Shown here: positions 56,799 through 64,000 of the stretch, piece by piece | How positions within the stretch are numbered: the first letter of the stretch is position 1 | How the letters are laid out: each line of letters begins with the position of its first letter | DNA from: Mycobacterium sp. | GTDB lineage: Bacteria > Actinomycetota > Actinomycetes > Mycobacteriales > Mycobacteriaceae | Assembly: GCA_021732005.1 (NCBI GenBank) | Contig: JAKFVT010000061.1 | Coordinates: 62,001 to 126,000 of the forward strand | Direction: 5' to 3' | Length of the DNA stretch: 64,000 nucleotides | The notes under the pieces: generated by a model | The model's input: the letters and a program-made list of their open reading frames with translations, nothing else | Databases searched by the model: none | Told to the model about the DNA's origin: nothing | Translations under genes and position numbers: made by a program

Positions 56799-57989
56799 TT
56801 ACACCATCGTGTCGCCGAGGGGCAGCCCGAATGCCTGGTTGCCGAACATCACATAGGCGCGTTCGGCGTCGTTGGCTGCGTGCACCCGACCGGCGTGCGC
56901 GTCACGCCAAAACCGTTGCAGCGGTGTGTCGGTGCCCAGTGCCGTGGCCCCCGCACTCTCGAACAGGCGGTCGACGGACGCGATCGCCCGCTGCGTGGCC
57001 CGCACCTGGTCGCGGCGGGCCTTTGCCCGAAGCTCCAGCGGGATGTCCTGACCGTCGAGCAGCAGCTTGTACTCGGTGGCAAGGTTGCCCGACAGCTGGG
57101 TCCAGGCCGCGTCGATATCACTGGACGCCTCGGCGATGCGGACCTTGGCAAACGGATCGTCCTTGGCCTTCTCACCGGCGTAGGCGGCGCGTACCCGCTT
57201 GCCCTGGTGCTCGACGTGGGCGGCATAGGCGCCGTACGCCATGCCGACGATCGGAGTGGAGATCGTCGTGGGATGCATGGTGCCCCAGGGCATCTTGTAC
57301 ACCGGCGCGGTGTTGGTCTGCAGCCCCGGCGACGCCAGGTCACCCATCGCCTTGAACGAGGTGAACCGGTGGCGGGGGACGAACACGTCCTTCATCACCA
57401 GGGTGTTGCTACCGGTTCCCTTCAGGCCCACCACATGCCAGTCGTCCTCGATGTGGTAGTCGCTGATCGGGACCAGGAAGCTGCCGAAGTCGACCGGCCT
57501 GCCGTCCTTGATCACCGGGCCACCGACGAACGTCCAGGTGGCGTGATCGCAACCCGACGACCAGTGCCAGGCGCCGTTGACGATGTAGCCGTCGCCGGCC
57601 TCTGTCACCACGCCGGCGCCCATCGGGGCGTACGACGAGGAGATCCGGACCGTGGGGTCGGCACTCCAGACGTCTTCCTGGGCCTGCTGGTCGAAGTGCG
57701 CGAGATGCCAGTTGTGCACGCCGAGGATGCCGGCCACCCAGCCGGTGGAACCGCAGGCGCTGGCCAGCCGTCGCACCGCCTCGTAGAACAACGTCGGGTC
57801 GCTCTGCAGGCCGCCCCACTGCTCGGGCTGCAGAAGCTTGAAGAAGCCGACCTCGTCCAGCTCGGCGATCGTGGCCTCGGGAATGCGACGCAGGTCTTCG
57901 GTCTCCTGCGCGCGCTCGCGAAGCTTGGGCAACAGTTCATCGATGCCGGTGAGAACTGCGTTCGCGTCACGCTGTTGAATGGACGTCAC
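56799..57989 (-). CDS. hsaA: Flavin-dependent 3-HSA hydroxylase HsaA
   Basis: 396-residue group D flavin monooxygenase that hydroxylates the phenol 3-HSA at C4 using FMNH2 from HsaB. It matches HsaA (Rv3570c), beginning TSIQQRDANAVL. The region ISSSYAPMGAGVVTEAGDGYIVNGAW-type core near residue 125, WHWSSGCDHATWTFVGG and MPWGTMHPTTISTPIVGMAYG are conserved. The GTG at 57989 is chosen for GGGAGG six nt upstream; an ORF extension to 58022 is not supported. First gene of hsaA-hsaC-hsaB; an asymmetric KstR box lies 36 bp upstream. Confidence 0.96.
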   Translation of the reverse strand: MTSIQQRDANAVLTGIDELLPKLRERAQETEDLRRIPEATIAELDEVGFFKLLQPEQWGGLQSDPTLFYEAVRRLASACGSTGWVAGILGVHNWHLAHFDQQAQEDVWSADPTVRISSSYAPMGAGVVTEAGDGYIVNGAWHWSSGCDHATWTFVGGPVIKDGRPVDFGSFLVPISDYHIEDDWHVVGLKGTGSNTLVMKDVFVPRHRFTSFKAMGDLASPGLQTNTAPVYKMPWGTMHPTTISTPIVGMAYGAYAAHVEHQGKRVRAAYAGEKAKDDPFAKVRIAEASSDIDAAWTQLSGNLATEYKLLLDGQDIPLELRAKARRDQVRATQRAIASVDRLFESAGATALGTDTPLQRFWRDAHAGRVHAANDAERAYVMFGNQAFGLPLGDTMV

Positions 57990-58025
57990 TGCATGCCTCC
58001 CAGAGAGTGGATCTGGACCCAAGAC

Positions 58026-58039
58026 TAGAACACGTTACG
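58026..58039. promoter_or_regulatory. KstR-like operator, hsaA side
   Basis: TAGAACACGTTACG; read on the minus strand it is CGTAACGTGTTCTA, which fits KstR except for C replacing the first T. On that strand TAACGT could be the -10 of hsaA. It is the first of two boxes between hsaA and kshB. Confidence 0.7.
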
Positions 58040-58093
58040 ATTTGTGTCGAGCAGGGCGAGCCTGCGGCTGGTAGCGATATGGAAAGCGATTTC

Positions 58094-58107
58094 TGTAACC
58101 TGTTCTA
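58094..58107. promoter_or_regulatory. KstR operator, kshB side
   Basis: TGTAACCTGTTCTA fits the KstR consensus and ends 26 bp before the kshB GTG. TAACCT (58096-58101) may serve as the -10. Confidence 0.8.
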
Positions 58108-58133
58108 GTTAGGCGGAGGGAAGGCTGAAGACC

Positions 58134-59201
58134 GTGACGCAGGTTCCACCCGACGAGCCGCTGGGCAGCCACGTGCTCGAGTTGGAAGTGACCGACGTAG
58201 TCGACGAAACCGACGACTCGCGATCGCTGGTGTTCGGCGTGCCCGCCGGTTCCGACATCCCAGCTGACCGGCTGCGCTACGCGCCCGGGCAGTTCCTGAC
58301 CCTGCGCATCCCCAGCGACCGGACGGGTTCGGTGGCGCGCTGCTATTCGCTGTGCAGCTCGCCGTTCACCGACGACGCCCTGACAGTGACCGTCAAACGC
58401 ACCGCCGACGGCTACGCATCGAACTGGTTGTGCGACCACGCCCACCGGGGCATGAAGATCCACGTGCTCGCGCCGTCTGGCACCTTCGTGCCCAAGACCC
58501 TGGACACCGATTTCCTGCTGATCGCGGCGGGCAGCGGGATCACCCCGATGCTGGCCATCTGCAAGTCAGCTTTATCGGAAGGAGGTGGCCAGGTGACGCT
58601 GATCTACGCCAACCGAGACGAGCGTTCCGTCATCTTCGCCAGCACGCTGCGTGACCTGGCCGCCAAATATCCCGACCGGCTGACGGTCGTGCACTGGCTG
58701 GAGTCGGTGCAGGGACTGCCCAGCACCTCGGCGCTGAGCAACGTGATGGCGCCCTACACCGACCGGCAGGCGTTCATCTGCGGGCCGGGGCCGTTCATGC
58801 AGGCCGTCGAACAAGCGCTGGACTCGTTGCAGGTGCCGGCCAAGCAGGTGCACATCGAGGTGTTCCGCTCACTGGACACCGATCCCTTCGCCGCGGTGAC
58901 GATCACCGACGACAGCGACGAACCGCCGGCGGAAGCCGTCGTCGAACTCGACGGGCAGACCCACACCGTGTCGTGGCCGCGCAGCGCCAAGCTGCTCGAC
59001 ATCCTCCTCGACAAGGGACTCGACGTACCGTTCTCCTGCCGTGAGGGGCACTGCGGGGCATGCGCGGTGGTCAAGCGCAGCGGTGACGTGGAGATGGACA
59101 TCAACGACGTCCTGGAGCCCAGCGACATCGACGAAGGCCTGATCCTGGCCTGCCAGGCGCGGCCGATCTCCGATTCGGTCGAAGTCACGTACGACGAATA
59201 G
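58134..59201 (+). CDS. kshB: 3-ketosteroid 9-alpha-hydroxylase reductase KshB
   Basis: 355-residue FAD/[2Fe-2S] reductase that feeds electrons from NADH to KshA. The FAD contact is RCYSLCSSP near residue 64, the nucleotide motif is AAGSGITPMLAICK near 132, and the plant-type ferredoxin domain at the C-terminus has C-x4-C-x2-C (CREGHCGAC near residue 303) with a later cysteine in LACQARP. It matches Rv3571. The GTG start has GGCGGAGGG upstream. It converges on fadE34. Confidence 0.96.
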   Translation: MTQVPPDEPLGSHVLELEVTDVVDETDDSRSLVFGVPAGSDIPADRLRYAPGQFLTLRIPSDRTGSVARCYSLCSSPFTDDALTVTVKRTADGYASNWLCDHAHRGMKIHVLAPSGTFVPKTLDTDFLLIAAGSGITPMLAICKSALSEGGGQVTLIYANRDERSVIFASTLRDLAAKYPDRLTVVHWLESVQGLPSTSALSNVMAPYTDRQAFICGPGPFMQAVEQALDSLQVPAKQVHIEVFRSLDTDPFAAVTITDDSDEPPAEAVVELDGQTHTVSWPRSAKLLDILLDKGLDVPFSCREGHCGACAVVKRSGDVEMDINDVLEPSDIDEGLILACQARPISDSVEVTYDE

Positions 59202-59248
59202 CACGGCGTGCCGCGGATGAATCCGCACACTCGCACAACGTTTCCTGG

Positions 59249-61354
59249 CTAGCGCGGCAGGCCCAGCAGCCGTTCGCCGGCCATGGTGAGCAGGATCTGC
59301 TCGGTGCCACCGGCGATCGTCAGGCACCTGGTGTTGAGGAAGTCGTGGACGAATCCGTCGACGGTGAGGCCGCCCGACTCGGACAGCTCCTGCCGGAACT
59401 CGGCCAGCGCCTGACGGTGCCGAACACCAATCAGCTTGCGCGCGCTGGCTTCTGCGCTGGTGTCCTGTCCGCTGACCGCCAGCTGCGCGATACGTTGATC
59501 GAGCAGCGAGCCCGCCTGCGCGGACAGGATCAGCTTGGCCGTCTGGTCCTGCAGCGCGGTGTCGAGTTCACGCGCGGCGACCGAGCGCAGCATCTCCTCC
59601 ACCGGATTGCCCAGCGCGGTGCCCTGCGCCATCGCGACCCGCTCGTTGGCCAGCGTGGTGCGGGCCAGCCGCCAGCCGTCGTTGACCGTGCCGACCACCA
59701 TGTCGTCGGGCACGAAGACGTCGTCGAAGAAGACCTCGTTGAAGAGCTCGTCGCCGGTGATCTCCCGCAGCGGCCGCACCACGATCCCGGGCGAGCGCAT
59801 GTCGATCAGGAAGTACGTGATGCCTTTATGTTTGGGAGCGTCGGGGTCGGTGCGGGCCAAGCAGACACCCCAGTGCGCCTTCTGCGCGGCTGAGGTCCAC
59901 ACCTTCTGCCCGGTGAGCTTCCAACCCCCTTCGGCGCGAACAGCTTTGGTGCGCAGGGCAGCCAGGTCCGACCCGGCGCCGGGCTCACTGAACAGCTGGC
60001 ACCAGATGATCTCACCGCGCAGCGTGGCCGGCACGAACCGGTCGATCTGCTCGGGCGTGCCGCCCTCCAGGATCGTCGGCACCGCCCACCAGCCGATCAC
60101 CAGATCAGGGCGCTGCACGTCAGCCTTGGCCATCTCGGAGTCGATGAGCAGCTGCTCGGCCGGCGACGCCTCCCGGCCGTAAGGCTTGGGCCAGTGCGGC
60201 GCGAGCAGACCGGAGTCGGCCAGCGCGGGCTGACGCTGGTCGGCCGGGAGCTTGGCCACCTCGGCGACCGCGGCGGCGATTTCGGGCTGCAGGTGCGCGA
60301 CCGAGTCCAGGTCGATGTGCAACTCGCGGCGCACCCCGTCCAGGGTCAGCGCGGCGACCCGGCGCAGCCATGCCGGTCGGCCGCCGAGGATCTGGCCGAT
60401 GCTGTAGGCGCGACGCAGATAGAGGTGGGCGTCATGCTCCCAGGTGATGCCGATGCCGCCGAGCACCTGGATGCAGTCCTTGGCGTTGACCGTGGCCGCT
60501 TCGATACCGATGGCGGCGGCGATGGCGGCGGCGATGGACAGCTGCTGGGAATCCTCACCGGCGGCTGCGACCGCGGCGTCGGCCGCCGCGACCGCAGCCT
60601 GCTGGGAGCGCAACAGCATCTCGGCGCACATGTGCTTGATGGCCTGGAAGCTGCCGATCGGCTTGCCGAACTGTTCACGCACCTTGGCGTAGTCCACCGC
60701 GGTGTCCAGCGTCCAGCGGGCGATGCCCGCGGTCTCGGCGGCCAGCACGGTGGCGGCCAGATCCTCGAACCGGCGCTTGGAGACAGCCAGCGTGGTGGCG
60801 GGAACCGAATTCAGCGTCACCCGGCCCAGGGGGCGGGAGAAGTCGGTGGCCGCCAGCAGCTCGACCGACACCCCGTCGGCGCCTGCGTCGACGACGACGA
60901 CGTCGTCACCCACCGGGAGCAGCAGCACGCCCGAGGTGTCGGCACCGAGCACGAAATCGGCGGTACCCGACACCTGGTCACCATCTCTGCGCAGGTCGGC
61001 AGCCAGCGCCAGGCCTGCCGTGGCCTCCCCCGAAGCCAGCGCTTCAAGCAGCTCGGCATCGGTGATCACCAGCGTGGCGGCCGCCGTCGTCGCGACCGGT
61101 CCGGGGATCAGCGCCCGCGCCGCCTCCTCGACCATGGCGCACAAATCCTGGATGGAACCGCCGGCGCCACCGGCCTCCTCGGCCACCGCGACACCGAACA
61201 ATCCCAGCTCGGCGAGCGCTCGGTACACCGGGCGCCACGCGTCCGGGGTGCCGTGGTCGACGTCGCGAACAGCGGCAAGAGCGCCGGAGGTGGCCGCCCA
61301 GCTGCGGACCAACTCGCGGGCGGCAAACTGTTCGTCGGTGATGGTCGCAGACAC
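59249..61354 (-). CDS. fadE34: Fused double-domain acyl-CoA dehydrogenase FadE34
   Basis: 701-residue protein made of two acyl-CoA dehydrogenase-like domains, residues about 1-335 and 345-701, matching FadE34 (Rv3573c), a ChsE3-type enzyme acting on bile-acid-like C24/C5-side-chain steroid CoA. The N-terminal domain has REQFGKPIGSFQAIKHMCAE near residue 225. The C-terminal domain has QLFSEPGAGSDLAALRTKA near 455 and the family ending GGTEQILLTMAGERLLGL. The GTG start (61354) follows AGGAG by 6 nt. It is divergent from kstR over a KstR box. Confidence 0.94.
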   Translation of the reverse strand: MSATITDEQFAARELVRSWAATSGALAAVRDVDHGTPDAWRPVYRALAELGLFGVAVAEEAGGAGGSIQDLCAMVEEAARALIPGPVATTAAATLVITDAELLEALASGEATAGLALAADLRRDGDQVSGTADFVLGADTSGVLLLPVGDDVVVVDAGADGVSVELLAATDFSRPLGRVTLNSVPATTLAVSKRRFEDLAATVLAAETAGIARWTLDTAVDYAKVREQFGKPIGSFQAIKHMCAEMLLRSQQAAVAAADAAVAAAGEDSQQLSIAAAIAAAIGIEAATVNAKDCIQVLGGIGITWEHDAHLYLRRAYSIGQILGGRPAWLRRVAALTLDGVRRELHIDLDSVAHLQPEIAAAVAEVAKLPADQRQPALADSGLLAPHWPKPYGREASPAEQLLIDSEMAKADVQRPDLVIGWWAVPTILEGGTPEQIDRFVPATLRGEIIWCQLFSEPGAGSDLAALRTKAVRAEGGWKLTGQKVWTSAAQKAHWGVCLARTDPDAPKHKGITYFLIDMRSPGIVVRPLREITGDELFNEVFFDDVFVPDDMVVGTVNDGWRLARTTLANERVAMAQGTALGNPVEEMLRSVAARELDTALQDQTAKLILSAQAGSLLDQRIAQLAVSGQDTSAEASARKLIGVRHRQALAEFRQELSESGGLTVDGFVHDFLNTRCLTIAGGTEQILLTMAGERLLGLPR

Positions 61355-61407
61355 CCGCGGCTCCTAAAGGTCACAAAGAACGGGCGCTGAAAAACTTCTC
61401 GGCCCAC

Positions 61408-61421
61408 TAGAACGTGTTCTA
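61408..61421. promoter_or_regulatory. KstR operator, fadE34/kstR divergent promoter
   Basis: TAGAACGTGTTCTA is a perfect palindromic KstR box between fadE34 and kstR. It supports autoregulation of kstR as well as control of fadE34. Confidence 0.85.
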
Positions 61422-61562
61422 ATAGTGCCAGCGATCAACAGTCAAGTCGACCGGCATCGCAGCAGGACACGCGGCTGTCCTGGGGGAGACAGAAGTGCGC
61501 GACGCAATGTAGCGATGCGTATCGTTTCACCCAGAACAGCCTTGGAAGGAGCTAGCCGACCC

Positions 61563-62228
61563 ATGTCATCGCCAGCGCAGAAATCGACGGCCGGCGGTGC
61601 GGGTTCGCAGCCACGTGAGGTGATACCGGTGTCAGTACTCGCCGAATCAGAGCTTGGATCCGAGGCTCAGCGCGAACGCCGCAAGCGCATCCTCGACGCA
61701 ACCATGGCGATCGCCTCCAAGGGCGGATACGAGGCCGTGCAGATGCGTGCGGTGGCCGACCGGGCCGACGTGGCGGTCGGCACGCTGTACCGCTACTTCC
61801 CGTCAAAAGTGCACCTGCTGGTGTCGGCGCTGGCCCGCGAGTTCGAGCGCATCGACGCCAAGACCGACCGGACCGCGGTGGCCGGCGGCTCACCGTTCCA
61901 GCGGCTCAACTTCATGGTGAGCAAGCTGAACCGGGCCATGCAGCGCAATCCGCTTCTCACGGAGGCGATGACGCGGGCCTACGTGTTCGCCGACGCCTCC
62001 GCAGCAGGTGAAGTTGATCACGTCGAGAAGATCATCGACAGCATGTTCGCGCGCGCCATGAGCGACGGCGAACCGACCGAAGACCAGTACCACATCGCCC
62101 GCGTCATCTCCGATGTGTGGCTGTCGAACCTGTTGGCCTGGCTGACCCGCCGCGCCTCGGCGACCGACGTCAGCAAACGTCTCGATCTCGCGGTGCGGCT
62201 GCTGATCGGCGACGACGGCGAGTCCTAG
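61563..62228 (+). CDS. kstR: TetR-family repressor KstR
   Basis: 221-residue TetR repressor of the sterol regulon. The first 22 residues (SSPAQKSTAGG and on) are variable; after VSVLAESELGSEAQRERRK the match to M. tuberculosis KstR (Rv3574) is near complete, with the HTH in GYEAVQMRAVADRADVAVG and LYRYFPSKVHL. The ligand, a sterol-derived 3-oxo CoA thioester, binds the C-terminal domain. The start ATG at 61563 has GGAAGGAG upstream; GTG at 61629 would give the length of the shorter M. tuberculosis form. otsB follows 6 bp later. Confidence 0.96.
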   Translation: MSSPAQKSTAGGAGSQPREVIPVSVLAESELGSEAQRERRKRILDATMAIASKGGYEAVQMRAVADRADVAVGTLYRYFPSKVHLLVSALAREFERIDAKTDRTAVAGGSPFQRLNFMVSKLNRAMQRNPLLTEAMTRAYVFADASAAGEVDHVEKIIDSMFARAMSDGEPTEDQYHIARVISDVWLSNLLAWLTRRASATDVSKRLDLAVRLLIGDDGES

Positions 62229-62234
62229 GACCCC

Positions 62235-62993
62235 GTGCCCGACCTCCCCGAGGATCTACATCGCGCGCTGAGCGAGGTCGCGCGCGTCCCACAGTTGTTG
62301 GTGGCGTCCGACTTCGACGGCACCGTCGCGCCGATCGTGTCCAACCCGGCCGACGCCCGTCCCCTGCCGGCCGCCGCCGACGCCCTCGCCGCGCTGGCGG
62401 CACTGCAATCCACCAGTGCGGCGCTGATCTCCGGACGTGCGCTTCGCGACCTGAAGATACTGTCCGGCGCGCCCGGCGAGGTGCATCTGGTGGGCAGCCA
62501 CGGCGCGGAGTTCGACGCCGACTTCCTCGATGCGATCGACGAGGCCGCCAGGGCGCGGCTGGCCGAACTCGAGCAGACGATGGCCGCCCTGGCGCAGCGC
62601 TATCCTGGCGCAAGCATCGAAACCAAGCCGGTCAGCGTGGCCTTCCACGTGCGCAACGCAGTTCCCGAGGACGCCCAGAAGGCGCTCGACGAGGCGCTGA
62701 ACGCGGTGCGGGACTGGGACATTCACGTCACCGAAGGCAAAGCGGTTCGCGAGTTCGCCGTAATCGACACGGACAAGGGTGCGGCGCTTGAGCAGCTGCG
62801 CGAACAGCTCGACGCGACCGCGGTGGTGTTCTTCGGCGACGACGTCACCGACGAAAAAGGGTTCAAGCGGCTCACCGACGGTGACGTCGGGGTGAAGGTC
62901 GGTCCGGGGCAGACCCTGGCCCGCTATCGCGTCGACTCCCCTGACGACGTCGCGACCGCACTCGAGTATCTGGTTCGCGCCCGGCGGGGCTAG
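62235..62993 (+). CDS. otsB: Trehalose-6-phosphate phosphatase
   Basis: 252-residue HAD-superfamily phosphatase. The catalytic DxDGT is in VASDFDGTVAPI near residue 25, and the later HAD motif is in VVFFGDDVTDEKGF near 200. Short, single-domain OtsB type; it removes phosphate from trehalose-6-phosphate. The GTG start (62235) lies 6 bp after kstR, perhaps sharing its transcript. It converges on the LacI-type gene, overlapping by 4 nt. Trehalose is a general mycobacterial metabolite, so its presence here is probably position only. Confidence 0.9.
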   Translation: MPDLPEDLHRALSEVARVPQLLVASDFDGTVAPIVSNPADARPLPAAADALAALAALQSTSAALISGRALRDLKILSGAPGEVHLVGSHGAEFDADFLDAIDEAARARLAELEQTMAALAQRYPGASIETKPVSVAFHVRNAVPEDAQKALDEALNAVRDWDIHVTEGKAVREFAVIDTDKGAALEQLREQLDATAVVFFGDDVTDEKGFKRLTDGDVGVKVGPGQTLARYRVDSPDDVATALEYLVRARRG

Positions 62994-64000
62994 ACCGGCG
63001 GGCCCGCCGTGCGCCCCCGCACCAGTTCGGTGGGCAGCACATCGATCACCGGCAAGCCGTCGCGAGGCGGGCTGTGCAGCAGCCGGCCGGCCCGCTTGCC
63101 CTTCTCCAGGCTGGGCTGGGACACCGTGGTCAGCCCCCGGCTCAAAGCTTCGGGGATGCCGTCGAACCCGGTGACCGTCATCTGGCCGGGCACGTAAATG
63201 CCTTTGGCGCGTAGATAATCCATCGCCGAGATGGCCAGTACGTCGGCGGTGCACATCAAGGCTGTGATCCGCGGGTTCGTCTGCAGCGCCAACTCGGCGG
63301 CCGCCGCCCCGGACGCCGGCCGGTGCTCGCAGCTCTCCACGATGGTCAGGGTGGCCGGGTCGTGCCCCGCACCGGCCATCGCATCGCACACCCCACCGAT
63401 TCGCTCGGTCTGGACGTGAAAGCGCGATTCCCTCAGGCGATCTGCACCCACGACGCCCGCGGCCTGGTCGCCGATGCGCCGCTCGTTACCCAATCGCATT
63501 GTCAGCAAACCGATTTCGCGATGCCCGAGCCCGACGACATAGTCGGCCAGTTCCCGCATGGCAGCCCGGTCGTCGATGCAGACCCGGGATGCGCCCGGGA
63601 CATTCGCGGGCTGGTCGACGACCACAATCGGCACGTGGCGCTGTAGCACCGTCTGCAGGTAGGGATCATCGTCGGCCGCGGCGTAGACGACGAACCCGTC
63701 GACCCCCGCTGCCAGAACGGAATTGGTGCCGTCGGAAACGCTGCGGTCCGGTCCGACCGCGACCAGCAGCAGGCCCTGTCCGGCCTCTTCGCACGATTCG
63801 GCGAGTCCGGCAACGAAATTCAATGCGGCGGGATCACTGAAGGCATAGGTCAACGGCTCGGTGATCACCAGGCCGACCGCGCCGGCCTTGCGGGTTCGCA
63901 GCGACCGGGCCACCGGGTCGGGGCCGGCGTACCCCAGTCGCTTTGCGGTGGCCAGTACCCGCTCCCGCAGGTCAGCCGACAACTGGTCCGGGCGGTTGTA
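62990..64000 (-). CDS. LacI-family transcriptional regulator, N-terminus beyond window
   Basis: At least 336 residues of a LacI/PurR-type regulator (Rv3575c-like) with the DNA-binding head cut at the right edge. The visible N-terminal YNRPDQLSADLRERVLATAKRLGY is the end of the HTH and hinge region, split here at YNRPDQLSADLR and ERVLATAKRLGY. The periplasmic-binding-like domain follows (AVGLVITEPLTYAF; ITALMCTADVLAIS; VTGFDGIPEALSRGLTTV). Next to otsB and kstR; a sugar or trehalose-type ligand is possible but unproven. Confidence 0.87.
   Translation of the reverse strand, partial: YNRPDQLSADLRERVLATAKRLGYAGPDPVARSLRTRKAGAVGLVITEPLTYAFSDPAALNFVAGLAESCEEAGQGLLLVAVGPDRSVSDGTNSVLAAGVDGFVVYAAADDDPYLQTVLQRHVPIVVVDQPANVPGASRVCIDDRAAMRELADYVVGLGHREIGLLTMRLGNERRIGDQAAGVVGADRLRESRFHVQTERIGGVCDAMAGAGHDPATLTIVESCEHRPASGAAAAELALQTNPRITALMCTADVLAISAMDYLRAKGIYVPGQMTVTGFDGIPEALSRGLTTVSQPSLEKGKRAGRLLHSPPRDGLPVIDVLPTELVRGRTAGPPV

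Noticed and set aside
59208..59228. Imperfect inverted repeat between kshB and fadE34
   Set aside because: The loop would be only two bases and the arms need a bulge.
61425..61562. Longer N-terminal extension of KstR from an ATG next to the operator
   Set aside because: The extra residues are low-complexity, unlike KstR; a good ribosome site precedes the ATG at 61563.
1..64000. Insertion sequences, prophage, tRNA, rRNA or CRISPR array
   Set aside because: No transposase, integrase, phage, tRNA-like cloverleaf or spaced direct-repeat array was recognised.

Overview
The window is high-GC actinobacterial DNA. Gene content, order and protein sequence mark it as the cholesterol/steroid catabolism region of a fast-growing mycobacterium (Mycolicibacterium type). 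Most genes can be matched from memory, one after another, to the M. tuberculosis Rv3520c-Rv3575c block, but with several insertions, substitutions and losses. No homology search was run; family names rest on motifs, lengths, synteny and remembered M. tuberculosis proteins.

Layout. (1) 1-11.7 kb: F420-type oxidoreductase, DUF35 protein, ltp4, ltp3, a second LLM oxidoreductase, a ketosteroid-isomerase-like protein, an unlisted 44-aa zinc ribbon, a gamma carbonic anhydrase-like protein, kshA and its partner gene, a sulfotransferase/SDR/DUF1214 operon and an IclR regulator. (2) 11.7-17 kb: an insertion-like stretch with a haemophore-like protein, a large secreted PQQ-type sugar dehydrogenase with a PKD domain, and a RecQ helicase carrying a C-terminal phosphoribosyltransferase-like domain. 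(3) 17-24 kb: hsaF-hsaG-hsaE, kstD, a MaoC hydratase, a lipoprotein, and a DUF559 gene between two copies of the same hairpin. (4) 24-33 kb: the side-chain operon ltp2-chsH1-chsH2-chsE2-chsE1, cyp125, fadA5, a SnoaL-like gene and two Ddn-type reductases. (5) 33-51 kb: the KstR2-type region for rings C/D and propionate-bearing intermediates (two SDRs, echA20, ipdABC, fadA6, kstR2, ipdF, fadE30, fadD3, fadE31-33, aspB), interrupted by a SatD-like/membrane protein pair, an alcohol dehydrogenase and a patatin. (6) 51-55 kb: a 3-hydroxybutyrate dehydrogenase-like SDR, an MHS-type transporter, a LysR regulator and an alpha/beta hydrolase. (7) 55-64 kb: hsaB-hsaC-hsaA, kshB, fadE34, kstR, otsB and a LacI-type regulator cut by the window edge.

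Together the genes cover sterol side-chain removal (cyp125, fadA5, chsE1E2, chsH1H2, ltp2), ring A/B opening (kstD, kshAB, hsaABC), conversion of the ring A fragment to pyruvate and propionyl-CoA (hsaEFG), and ring C/D breakdown (fadD3, fadE30, ipdF, ipdC, echA20, ipdAB, fadE31/32, fadA6). Nine KstR-like boxes (one with a mismatch in the second half, one in the first) and two KstR2-like boxes lie in the expected divergent promoters.

The most notable departure is that hsaD, the hydrolase gene normally between hsaC and hsaA, is absent: only 43 bp separate those genes and no meta-cleavage-product hydrolase is encoded anywhere in the window. No intergenic gap exceeds 300 bp. No tRNA, rRNA, insertion sequence, prophage or CRISPR array was seen.
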